NCBI GenBank assembly: GCA_002371495.1
Contig: DFIX01000026.1
Span: forward strand, 12,951 to 50,247
Direction: 5' to 3'
Length of the DNA: 37,297 bases
Origin: Eggerthellaceae bacterium UBA3686
GTDB lineage: Bacteria; Actinomycetota; Coriobacteriia; Coriobacteriales; Eggerthellaceae
Shown: in pieces, positions 1 to 7,471 of the stretch
Position numbering within the stretch: position 1 is the stretch's first letter
How the letters are laid out: every line of letters begins with the position of its first letter
Translations under genes and position numbers: made by a program
Notes under the pieces: generated by a model
What the model was told of the DNA's origin: nothing
Databases searched by the model: none
Seen by the model: the letters and a program-made list of their open reading frames with translations, nothing else

Positions 1-555
1 CAGGCCCAGGAGCCCATCGCTGACGCTGCTAACCGTTGCGGCATGCCCTACGTCAACGCCCGTTGGCTCGGCGGCATGATGACCAACTTCGTGACCATCC
101 GTACGCGCGTCAACCGCATGGAAGAGCTCGAGGCCATGGAGACCGACGGCCGCATGGAGCTGCTGCCCAAGAAGGAGCAGATCCTGCTTCGCAAGGAGCT
201 CGCCAAGCTGCAGGTCAACCTCAATGGCATCCGCAACATGCGCCGCACGCCCGACGCGATCTTCGTCATCGACACCAACCGCGAGGAGATTGCCATCAAG
301 GAGGCAAAGCGCCTGGGCATCCCCGTGGTGGGCACGCTCGATACCAACTGCGACCCCGATGACGTCGAGTATGGCATTCCGGCTAACGACGACGCCATCC
401 GCTCGGTCCGCCTGCTCGCCGACTTCATTGCCGACGCTGTTATGGCCGGCATCGGTGTGCCGGTGACCGCCGCCGAGATGGCCGCCGAGGGCGAGGCCGC
501 TCCTGCCGCCGAAGCTCCGGCCGAAGAAGCCGCCGAGGCTCCTGCTGCTGAATAG
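1..555 (+). CDS. rpsB: 30S ribosomal protein S2, 3' part (5' end outside window)
   Basis: The reading frame is open from the first base and gives about 184 residues of S2, a small-subunit protein that sits at the head-body junction of the 30S subunit and helps to hold S1. Family-typical stretches are visible: PYVNARWLGGMMTNF near the start, then FVIDTNREEIAIKEAKRLGI and VGTLDTNCDPDDVEYGIPAN. The last 35 or so residues form a low-complexity Ala/Glu/Pro tail, common in actinobacterial S2. tsf follows 37 bases downstream, the usual rpsB-tsf pair, so the two are probably co-transcribed from a promoter outside the window. The family is certain; only the start is missing. Confidence 0.97.
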   Translation, partial: QAQEPIADAANRCGMPYVNARWLGGMMTNFVTIRTRVNRMEELEAMETDGRMELLPKKEQILLRKELAKLQVNLNGIRNMRRTPDAIFVIDTNREEIAIKEAKRLGIPVVGTLDTNCDPDDVEYGIPANDDAIRSVRLLADFIADAVMAGIGVPVTAAEMAAEGEAAPAAEAPAEEAAEAPAAE

Positions 556-592
556 CGCACAGTAAACCGACAATTGATCGAGAGGAATGAAA

Positions 593-1438
593 ATGGCAAT
601 TTCCGCCTCCCAGGTAAAAGAACTCCGCGACATGACCGGCGCGGGCATGATGGAATGCAAGAAGGCCTTGACCGAGGCCGAAGGCGATATGGACAAGGCT
701 GTTGACCTGCTGCGCGAGTGGGGCGTTGCCAAGGTCGCCAAGAAGGCTGGCCGTGCCACCAACGAGGGCACGATCATGGCCGTCGTCGCCGAGGACGGCA
801 AGTCCGCAGCCGTCATCGAGCTGAACTGCGAGACTGACTTCGTCGGTATGAACGAGAAGTTCAAGGGCTACGCCGAGAACATCGCCAAGATCGCCCTTGC
901 CAAGAAGATCGGCGACGTCGAGGCGCTGAAGGCCGACGAGGAAGTCGCCGAGCTCATCACCGACTGCGTGCATGTCATGGGCGAGAACACCCAGCTTGCT
1001 CGCGTTGCATTTGTCGAGGGCACGGGCGTGTGCTCCTACATCCACATGGGCGGCAAGATCGGCGTGCTCATGCAGTTCGACGTCGAGGGCATCGACCCGA
1101 CCTCCGACGCGTTCGTGGCTTACGGCCGCGACGTGGCCATGCAGGTTGCTGCCATGTCGCCGGTTGCCCCCAACCGCGATGCCGTTCCGGCCGATGTCGT
1201 TGCGAAGGAGATGGAGATCTACAAGGCTCAGGCCGCCGCTTCCGGCAAGCCCGAGAACATCCAGGAGAAGATCGCCACGGGCCGCCTCGAGAAGTACTAC
1301 GCCGAGAACTGCCTGACCGAGCAGGCTTTCGTCAAGGACGGCGATCAGACGATCCAGTCCTACACCGACAAGGTTGCCAAGGAGCTTGGCGGCTCCATCA
1401 AGGTCGTCGACTTCGTCCGCTACGCCCTGGGCGAATAA
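593..1438 (+). CDS. tsf: Elongation factor Ts
   Basis: EF-Ts is the guanine nucleotide exchange factor that regenerates EF-Tu-GTP during translation. The 281-residue product begins MAISASQVKELRDMTGAGMM, the N-terminal UBA-like segment that contacts EF-Tu, followed by the core signature ELNCETDFVGMNEKF near residue 80 and the dimerisation region. An in-frame ATG lies six bases upstream at 587, but the GAGG at 582-585 would be too close to it; spacing of about seven bases favours 593. Length matches the family. It is the second gene of the rpsB-tsf unit and is followed at once by a strong terminator, so pyrH and frr, common downstream partners elsewhere, are not linked here. Confidence 0.97.
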   Translation: MAISASQVKELRDMTGAGMMECKKALTEAEGDMDKAVDLLREWGVAKVAKKAGRATNEGTIMAVVAEDGKSAAVIELNCETDFVGMNEKFKGYAENIAKIALAKKIGDVEALKADEEVAELITDCVHVMGENTQLARVAFVEGTGVCSYIHMGGKIGVLMQFDVEGIDPTSDAFVAYGRDVAMQVAAMSPVAPNRDAVPADVVAKEMEIYKAQAAASGKPENIQEKIATGRLEKYYAENCLTEQAFVKDGDQTIQSYTDKVAKELGGSIKVVDFVRYALGE

Positions 1439-1461
1439 TCAGACGCTGTACGGTCGCAACG

Positions 1462-1497
1462 AACGCCCGCTGGCATGCGCGCCAGCGGGCGTTTTTG
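1462..1497 (+). terminator. Rho-independent terminator after tsf
   Basis: A perfect 13-bp GC-rich stem (1462-1474 with 1481-1493) closes a six-base loop and runs into a TTTTTG tract. It lies 24 bases after the tsf stop and ends the rpsB-tsf transcript. Confidence 0.92.
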
Positions 1498-1632
1498 TAT
1501 GTGGACGAGGGGACGTTTCCCTCGCCCACAAGCCGCGCGTAGTTGTTGTGTGCCGATGGCGGATGGGCTAAACGTTCGTGCTCCATCGAGTGCTATAGTA
1601 GTTCAATCTTATCAACAACAAGGAGGTTTCCT

Positions 1633-2721
1633 ATGAGCAGGGTGTATAACTTTTCCGCAGGTCCGGCTGTTCTTCCCGAGCCGGTGCTTCAGCAGGCCGC
1701 AGCAGAGATGCTCGATTACCAGGGCACGGGCATGTCGGTCATGGAGATGAGCCATCGTTCCAAACCGTTCCAGGCAATCATCGACAACGCAGAGGCTGAC
1801 CTGCGCGATCTCATGGGCATTCCCGAGAACTACAAGGTGCTGTTCATGCAGGGTGGCGCTACCACGCAGTTCGCCGCCATCCCGATGAACCTCATGAAGG
1901 CCGAGGGCGGCAAGGCCGATTACATCGTCAGCGGCTCTTGGTCCAAGAAGGCCTTCAAGGAAGCCAAGATGTACGGCGAGGCCGTGTGCCTGGCCTCCAG
2001 CGAGGACGAGACCTTCAGCTACGTGCCCGACGTCGACCAGATCAAGGTTGATGCCGATGCCGATTACGTTTACATCTGCCAGAACGAGACCATCTACGGC
2101 ACCGTGTACCACAAGCTGCCCGAGTGCGGCGACGTGCCGCTGGTGGCCGACGTGTCGTCGTGCTTCCTGAGCGAGCCCATCGACGTTGCCAAGTACGGCG
2201 TTATCTACGGCGGCGTGCAGAAGAACGTCGGCCCCGCCGGTTTGGCCATCGCGATTGTGCGCGATGACCTGATCCGCGAAGATGTGCTGCCCTTCACCCC
2301 GACGCTGCTGCGTTGGAAGACCATGGCCGACAACGGCAGCCTGTACAACACCCCGGCTTGCTACACGATCTACATCTGTGGCCTCGTGTTCAAGTGGCTC
2401 AAGGAACAGGGCGGCCTCGAGGGCATCGGCAAGCGCAACCGCGAGAAGGCCGCGCTGCTCTACGACTTCCTCGACAATTCCAAGCTCTTCAAGGGCACGG
2501 CCCGCAAGGAAGACCGTTCCATCATGAATGTTCCCTTCATCACGGGCGATGCCGACCTCGACGCTAAGTTCATCGCCGAGGCAGCCGACCACAACATCGC
2601 CAACATCAAGGGCCATCGCTCGGTGGGCGGCATGCGCGCCAGCATCTACAACGCCATGCCGGTCGAGGGCGTGCAGGCACTTGTCAACTTCATGGAAGAG
2701 TTCGAGAAGGCCAACGCGTAA
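1633..2721 (+). CDS. serC: Phosphoserine aminotransferase (class V PLP enzyme)
   Basis: The 362-residue product matches SerC, which converts 3-phosphohydroxypyruvate and glutamate to O-phosphoserine in serine biosynthesis; many SerC enzymes also serve pyridoxine synthesis. The N-terminal MSRVYNFSAGPAVLPEPVLQ and EMSHRS motifs are diagnostic. GGVQKNVGPAGLAI near residue 200 holds the PLP-binding lysine. The C-terminal GHRSVGGMRASIYNA carries substrate-phosphate-binding residues. ATG 1633 is preceded by a near-ideal AAGGAGG at 1619-1625; a longer in-frame opening upstream has no such site. A possible -10 TATAGT lies at 1594-1599, but I see no good -35. serC stands alone between two terminators; serA and serB are not adjacent. 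Confidence 0.96.
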   Translation: MSRVYNFSAGPAVLPEPVLQQAAAEMLDYQGTGMSVMEMSHRSKPFQAIIDNAEADLRDLMGIPENYKVLFMQGGATTQFAAIPMNLMKAEGGKADYIVSGSWSKKAFKEAKMYGEAVCLASSEDETFSYVPDVDQIKVDADADYVYICQNETIYGTVYHKLPECGDVPLVADVSSCFLSEPIDVAKYGVIYGGVQKNVGPAGLAIAIVRDDLIREDVLPFTPTLLRWKTMADNGSLYNTPACYTIYICGLVFKWLKEQGGLEGIGKRNREKAALLYDFLDNSKLFKGTARKEDRSIMNVPFITGDADLDAKFIAEAADHNIANIKGHRSVGGMRASIYNAMPVEGVQALVNFMEEFEKANA

Positions 2722-2732
2722 TTTGTTTGCAC

Positions 2733-2769
2733 AAAAGCTGGGGAGCGTCGCTTGCTCCCCAGTTTTTTT
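2733..2769 (+). terminator. Rho-independent terminator after serC
   Basis: A 9-bp stem (2738-2746 with 2754-2762) is flanked by AAAA on the left and seven T on the right. It ends serC transcription and may work in both directions. Confidence 0.93.
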
Positions 2770-2824
2770 CTGCCATCGTGCGCTCGGTTCTACGTGATGC
2801 GAAATGATGGGTTCAGGTTTGGCA

Positions 2825-2927
2825 GCCTGGTTAAGCGGCGGGGTGCGTAGCCGCTTGCGCAGCTACAAATTTGATATTTCCAAAATGCGAGCAGCTGTAG
2901 GCCTAGCGCCCCGCCGCTTAACCAGGC
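2825..2927 (+). repeat. Structured element family A, copy 1
   Basis: Arms at 2825-2846 and 2906-2927 pair over 22 bases with one G-U type wobble and enclose a 59-base core. The same core, with differently coded but again self-complementary arms, recurs at 21201-21305. Core segments shared by both copies include GTAGCCGCTT at the left and GTAGGCCTA at the right; GGACGG follows both right arms by about two bases. Six arm positions differ between copies and all six are compensated on the opposite arm. It sits between the serC terminator and pcrA. It could be a structured RNA or a DNA hairpin repeat. No T tract follows, so it is not a simple terminator. Confidence 0.8.
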
Positions 2928-3062
2928 GGACGGGTGAGAAGCCCGCATGAGTGGTAAACATACGGGGCGTATCTGTACCGTAAGTGCACCATCGTTTCCG
3001 TTGCCGATTTCGTACAATCGAAAAAATGGCTGCAGCATTTCCAACTTCTATCTAGGAGCAAC

Positions 3063-5498
3063 ATGATCGACATCGATACTCTGAACGAACCGCAGCGCCA
3101 GGCGGTGCTGGCCACCGAGGGTCCTTTGCTCGTGCTCGCGGGTGCAGGTTCGGGCAAGACTCGCGTGCTCACGTACCGCATCGCGCACATCCTCGAGTCG
3201 ACCGATGCCGCCCCGTGGGAGATTCTGGCCATCACCTTCACCAACAAGGCGGCAGCCGAGATGCGCGAGCGCTTGGGTGCGCTTGTGGGCCCCCGCACGC
3301 GCGGTATGTGGGTGTCGACCTTCCACAGTATGTGCGTGCGCATGTTGCGCTCCGACGCCGAGACGCTCGGCTTCACCAACAACTTTACGATTTACGACGA
3401 CGCCGACTCAAAGCGCCTGTACAAAGATATTATGGCCGAGCTCGACATCGATCCCAAGCGATTTCCCGTCAACGCCATCAAGAACCGTATTTCGCAGGCT
3501 AAAAACGAGTTGCTCGTGGCCGAGGCTTTTGCGGAATCGGCGATCGACCCGGTGGGCAAGGTCGCGGCGCGTGTGTATAAGCGCCTTCAGGAGCGTTTAC
3601 GTGCTGCAAATGCGTTCGATTTCGATGACTTGCTGCTGTATGCGTACCTGCTGCTCAAGCACCATCCCGACGTGCTCGAGGCGTATCAGAGGCGCTTCCG
3701 CTACATACTGGTAGACGAGTATCAGGATACCAACCATGCGCAGTACGAAATCTGCAAGCTGCTCGCGGCGGGGCACCGCAACATCATGGTCGTAGGCGAC
3801 GACGACCAGTCCATTTACTCGTGGCGCGGTGCCGACATCCGCAACATCCTGGAATTCGAGATCGACTACCCCGAATGCACGACCATCAAGCTCGAACAGA
3901 ACTACCGCAGCGTGGGCAACATCCTGAACGCCGCAAACGCGGTCATAGCCAACAACGTCACGCGCAAGCCCAAAAAGCTCTTCACCTCAGCCGACGATGG
4001 CGAGAAGATCCAGGTGTTCATGGCCTCCGACGAACGTGACGAGGGCCGCTGGATCGCAGGCCAAATCGAAAAGCGCCATGATGCAGGCATGAGCTACGAG
4101 CAAATCGCAGTGTTCTACCGTACCAACGCGCAGAGCCGTATGCTCGAAGATATGTTCTTGCGCGCCGGCGTACCGTACCGTATCGTCGGGGGTACGCGGT
4201 TCTTCGAGCGGCAAGAGATCTCGGATGTCATGGCGTATCTGACGCTGGCGGTAAACCCAGCAGACGACATGGCGGCCCAGCGCGTCATCAACGTGCCGCG
4301 CCGCGGCGTCGGCAAGACGACCGTCGAGCGCATTTCCGAGCTCGCGCGCCAGAACCAGACGACGTTCATGAACGCCGCCGAGCTCTCGGTCGTCGACGAG
4401 GACCTGCGTCCCGCCGCGCGCAGGGCGGTTGGCGAGTTCGTGCAGATCATCCGTGATGCCAGCAGCTACGCGGGCGACTTGCGCAAGGTCATCGAGATGA
4501 TAATCGAGAAGGCAGGCCTCATCGAGGCCCTGCAGAACGAGGGGACTGACGAGGCGCGCGGGCGCATCGAGAACATCAAGGAGTTCCTGGGCGTCGTCGA
4601 CGAGTTCGTGGCCACTCACGACGACGGCGAATCGCCTGCAGAAGGCGCGTCAACGCCCGATGCCGCGCCGAGCGCAAACGGCACCGGGCAGGTGAGCGCT
4701 TCGGCGGACGCGGCCGTCCCCGCCATCGGCGAGGTCTTCTTCGCCGCGCCCAAACCCGGCGAGGAGCAGAGCGCCGAGCCTGTACGCGTGCTACGGGGCG
4801 ATTCGCTCGCTGACTTCATCGAATGGGTTCGCCTGCGCACCGATCTCGATTCCGCAGCCGATGACGGGCATGCCGTTACGCTCATGACGGTTCATTCGTC
4901 GAAGGGCCTCGAGTTCGACTGCGTCTTCGTTGCGGGCATGGAGGAGTCGCTGTTCCCGCATATGAACTCCATGGGCGATGCCAAGAGCGTCGAGGAGGAG
5001 CGCAGGCTCGCTTACGTCGCCATCACGCGAGCCCGCAAATGCCTGTATCTGACCTGCGCCTCGCAGCGGCAGCTGTTCGGATCGACGCACGTCAACCCCG
5101 TCTCGAGGTTCCTGCAGGAGATTCCGCAGGATCTGCGCCAAACGACCGGCGTGGGGTCTGCCGGCTTCAGCGGTACCGGCTGGGAGAAACGCGGCAGCCG
5201 CCGCGGTATTTCGGGCTCGGGAACCGAGGCGGGCGAGGGGCGCGTGTTCGGGCGCTCAAGCTCGTTTGGTTCGGGCGAGCGCGCTCGCAACGCGCGAACG
5301 GGGCTTTCTGCCGCCGCGCAAAAGAAGGAAGGCGCAAAGGCGAGCTTCGCCCAAGGTGACCTGGTTGATCACAAGACTTTCGGCCGCGGCACCGTGACCA
5401 AGGTCGACGGCGACACCTTGTTCGTCAAGTTCGCCAAGCTCGGCCAGACCAAGAAGCTCTTGAAGGACTACGCGCCAATCGTCAAAATACAGAAGTAG
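3063..5498 (+). CDS. pcrA: ATP-dependent DNA helicase, UvrD/PcrA type (superfamily 1A)
   Basis: This is an 811-residue 3'-5' helicase of the PcrA/UvrD family, which acts in nucleotide excision repair and in clearing replication and transcription obstacles. Motifs appear in order: Walker A GAGSGKT (about residue 28), TFTNKAAAEMRERL, Walker B DEYQDT (about 218), GDDDQSIYSWRGAD (about 246), LEQNYRS (about 277), TVHSSKGLEF (about 609) and VAITRARK (about 653). Residues 517-575 are an Ala/Pro/Gly-rich insert not expected in the helicase core. The C-terminus (QGDLVDHKTFGRGTVTKVDG) is the Tudor-like domain through which PcrA contacts RNA polymerase. AGGAG at 3053-3057 sets ATG 3063; TACAAT at 3013 is a possible -10. 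The symbol pcrA rather than uvrD follows the Tudor-like tail. Confidence 0.95.
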   Translation: MIDIDTLNEPQRQAVLATEGPLLVLAGAGSGKTRVLTYRIAHILESTDAAPWEILAITFTNKAAAEMRERLGALVGPRTRGMWVSTFHSMCVRMLRSDAETLGFTNNFTIYDDADSKRLYKDIMAELDIDPKRFPVNAIKNRISQAKNELLVAEAFAESAIDPVGKVAARVYKRLQERLRAANAFDFDDLLLYAYLLLKHHPDVLEAYQRRFRYILVDEYQDTNHAQYEICKLLAAGHRNIMVVGDDDQSIYSWRGADIRNILEFEIDYPECTTIKLEQNYRSVGNILNAANAVIANNVTRKPKKLFTSADDGEKIQVFMASDERDEGRWIAGQIEKRHDAGMSYEQIAVFYRTNAQSRMLEDMFLRAGVPYRIVGGTRFFERQEISDVMAYLTLAVNPADDMAAQRVINVPRRGVGKTTVERISELARQNQTTFMNAAELSVVDEDLRPAARRAVGEFVQIIRDASSYAGDLRKVIEMIIEKAGLIEALQNEGTDEARGRIENIKEFLGVVDEFVATHDDGESPAEGASTPDAAPSANGTGQVSASADAAVPAIGEVFFAAPKPGEEQSAEPVRVLRGDSLADFIEWVRLRTDLDSAADDGHAVTLMTVHSSKGLEFDCVFVAGMEESLFPHMNSMGDAKSVEEERRLAYVAITRARKCLYLTCASQRQLFGSTHVNPVSRFLQEIPQDLRQTTGVGSAGFSGTGWEKRGSRRGISGSGTEAGEGRVFGRSSSFGSGERARNARTGLSAAAQKKEGAKASFAQGDLVDHKTFGRGTVTKVDGDTLFVKFAKLGQTKKLLKDYAPIVKIQK

Positions 5499-5564
5499 CG
5501 TCTTGCTGGGCTCGGATGCCATGGTCACGGGGCCTTGGCCTTGTTCGGCAGTGAGGTGGGCTCT

Positions 5565-6137
5565 ATGGGATCTACGGTTCAGTCGATGCGCGACGAGTTC
5601 CTGTACAACCGCGTGAAGAGCGAAAAATCGCTCAGCTTCGGGCTGGCGGTTACGTATGCGTTCGCAACGCTGCTCACGATTGCCTTCGGAATCGGCATTC
5701 TCGTCCTCGGCAAGGGCCTGAAGGCGCTTTTGGCCGATATTACGCTGGGTGCGGGCGTCGTCTTCCCGGCAATCATGCACTGGCACCAGTACAAGAGCTA
5801 CGCCAAGGCGCTCGAAGAGATCGGCGACGACCCAACGGGAATCGACACCTGCAGGACGTATTCGCCCGAAACGGCGCAGATCATCGCAGGCTCTCGAAGG
5901 ACCAAAAGCGAGCTTCGGCAGCTGTGGATTGCCTACGGCATCATGGCCCTGCCCATGCTGCTGTTCGGCGTGATGTTCCTTTTGTTCTTGATTTACGAGC
6001 CGATGGAGCCCCTGTTCATCATTGCCGGCGGCGTCATGTGGATCGGCGGGGCGTTGCTCTCGGTGCTCGCGGTCAAGGCATTCCGCGAATGGCTCATGGC
6101 CCGCCGCCTCGAAAAGCTCGAGGAGCGAGCCGGATGA
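5565..6137 (+). CDS. Membrane protein of unknown function, four predicted TM helices
   Basis: A 190-residue protein that I do not recognise. A charged cytoplasmic-looking N-terminus (RDEFLYNRVKSEKS) is followed by two hydrophobic segments (residues about 27-47 and 53-72), a soluble stretch, then two more (about 125-145 and 150-170), ending in an Arg/Glu-rich tail. The frame is open upstream to TTG 5535, but ATG 5565 has GAGGTGGG at 5553-5560 and is preferred. The gene starts 66 bases after pcrA with no terminator between them, so the two may share a transcript. Codon usage matches neighbours, which supports a real gene. No function is proposed. Confidence 0.75.
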   Translation: MGSTVQSMRDEFLYNRVKSEKSLSFGLAVTYAFATLLTIAFGIGILVLGKGLKALLADITLGAGVVFPAIMHWHQYKSYAKALEEIGDDPTGIDTCRTYSPETAQIIAGSRRTKSELRQLWIAYGIMALPMLLFGVMFLLFLIYEPMEPLFIIAGGVMWIGGALLSVLAVKAFREWLMARRLEKLEERAG

Positions 6138-6182
6138 GTCGAGGGGCGTCCTGCGACCCATCGTGCCAATCAAAGCTGGCTC

Positions 6183-7064
6183 TTAACGCAGCACGAGCTG
6201 CTTGTCGGGCGGCAGACCCACGTTCACCCGCGCGAAGAGCTTGGCCGCGTCGGCCAGTACGTCGGCGCCTTCGAGCTTCATCTCGTCGATCGTGGGAACC
6301 AGGATATCTCCGTCTTCCAAGCCCAGCACCATCTTGATCATCGGTGTCTCGGCGGGTATTCCGTAGCAGCCCGCCCAGGCATCGGTCATGTCGGGCGAGG
6401 TCTCGATCAGGCGGAAGTTCAGCCGACGTACCCAAGCCGGGTGGCAAAGCGGGAAGTAGAGCTTCTGCAAATTCACGCGTTCGTCGGGCATCTTCAGCCG
6501 GTACTCGCTGAAGTGGATGTCCTTGTCGACGTAGCTCATCTCGAACAGCCGCAGGTCCACCATGAACCCCATGAGCTCGAGCGCCTCGGCGGCGGCCAGC
6601 GCGATTGCCCCGCGCGCGTAGATGCGCTCGCGCGGTTCGTTTCCGGCGTACGACGTGTTCATGTATATCGTGACCAGCGGTTTGTGCACGACGGGCTTGT
6701 TGATCATCGTCAGCGGGCTGCCCTCGAGGTAGGCCTTCACGTCGGGCGCGAAGCCGACGTAGTCGTGGAAGGTTCGGTTGGGGTCGATCTTTATGTCGAG
6801 CGAGCGCTTGACCTTCTCGACGAGCGCCACCAGGTCGTTAAACCCGTCGTGCCAGCCGAACTGGCAGAGCTCCATCGCCTTGTCGAGGCTCTCGCTGAGG
6901 GTGAACTCCTCGCTGCCGGCCTGACTAGCCAGAAGCCCCCGCGCAAACGCCTCGTGTGTCTGGGCTTTGCGCAGGTAGTCAAGGTAGTCCTCGAGCGAGT
7001 CGAAGGTGAAGTGGCGAACCCAGTATTCGCCAACCCAAAACGTGTTGTAATCCCAGCCGCGCAT
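6183..7064 (-). CDS. Unknown protein, possible VWA-like partner of the neighbouring AAA ATPase
   Basis: A 293-residue soluble protein without signal peptide or membrane helix. The N-terminal half (RGWDYNTFWVGEYWVRHFTF) is rich in aromatic residues. The centre has an alternating alpha/beta look: VTIYMNTSYAG, then ARGAIALAAAEALELMGFMV, then DLRLFEMSYVD. This is the pattern of a von Willebrand A-like or Rossmann-like fold, with no clear MIDAS DxSxS. It resembles the DUF7192-type proteins I associate with CobS-like ATPases in phages and actinobacteria, but this is recall, not a search. ATG 7064 has AAAGGA just upstream; the longer frame to 7115 lacks one. It lies downstream of the AAA ATPase on the same strand, as MoxR-VWA pairs do, but 407 bases away across two family B elements. 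Confidence 0.6.
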   Translation of the reverse strand: MRGWDYNTFWVGEYWVRHFTFDSLEDYLDYLRKAQTHEAFARGLLASQAGSEEFTLSESLDKAMELCQFGWHDGFNDLVALVEKVKRSLDIKIDPNRTFHDYVGFAPDVKAYLEGSPLTMINKPVVHKPLVTIYMNTSYAGNEPRERIYARGAIALAAAEALELMGFMVDLRLFEMSYVDKDIHFSEYRLKMPDERVNLQKLYFPLCHPAWVRRLNFRLIETSPDMTDAWAGCYGIPAETPMIKMVLGLEDGDILVPTIDEMKLEGADVLADAAKLFARVNVGLPPDKQLVLR

Positions 7065-7162
7065 AGCGTCCTTTCGATTGCCGTAATCCTCACGATTGCC
7101 GTAAACCCGTCCCACCGCGCCCGAATGGGCGGAAGCGCGCCCCGGCTAGGCTTAATCCCGCC

Positions 7163-7272
7163 GCGAAACCGCAGGCGGGAACGCGCATCGGCTTGACTTC
7201 GCCTAATCTAAGTGAATTACAGGAGCAGTGGCTGCAGAATCGCAGATGTTACGTTCCCACCTGCGGTTTCGC
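7163..7272 (-). repeat. Structured element family B, copy 1 (minus orientation)
   Basis: Arms at 7163-7183 and 7252-7272 pair over 21 bases with one wobble. Read on the minus strand, the 68-base core contains GCGATTCTGCAG near its left end and GCGAAGTCAAGCCGATGCG near its right end, shared with the copies at 7338 and 11468. The arm sequence is unlike either of the other two copies. It faces copy 2 head to head in the gap between the two minus-strand genes. Confidence 0.8.
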
Positions 7273-7337
7273 TTCGTAAACTCGAATGCGTCAGGGCTCC
7301 GAACCTTTTCAGATTCATATGGAGCTCTGTAAACGGA

Positions 7338-7446
7338 GCGGCTCGGCTGGCGGGGCGTGACTCCGGCGATTCTGCAGGCACTGTCTAACAAATTCACTTA
7401 GGTTTAGCCGAAGCCAAGCCGGAGCGCGCCCCGCCAGCCGAGCCGC
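7338..7446 (+). repeat. Structured element family B, copy 2
   Basis: A perfect 20-bp inverted repeat (7338-7357 with 7427-7446) encloses a 69-base core with GCGATTCTGCAG on the left and CGAAGCCAAGCCGGAGCG on the right. An inner TCCGGC/GCCGGA pair replaces ATCGGC/GCCGAT of copy 3, again a compensated change. It lies 25 bases past the 3' end of the AAA ATPase gene, so it is read in antisense if that transcript continues. Confidence 0.82.
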
Positions 7447-7471
7447 GGTGGGAATACGCAAAGCCGTTTGG

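Noticed and set aside
2825..2927. Family A read as an integron attC site or an insertion sequence
   Set aside because: attC sites have conserved ends and variable centres, the opposite of what is seen. No transposase or integrase frame is inside or nearby, and no target duplication is evident.
7163..7446. tRNA or known riboswitch in the family B pair
   Set aside because: No cloverleaf, T-loop GTTCRA or anticodon arm can be drawn, and no riboswitch core that I know matches.
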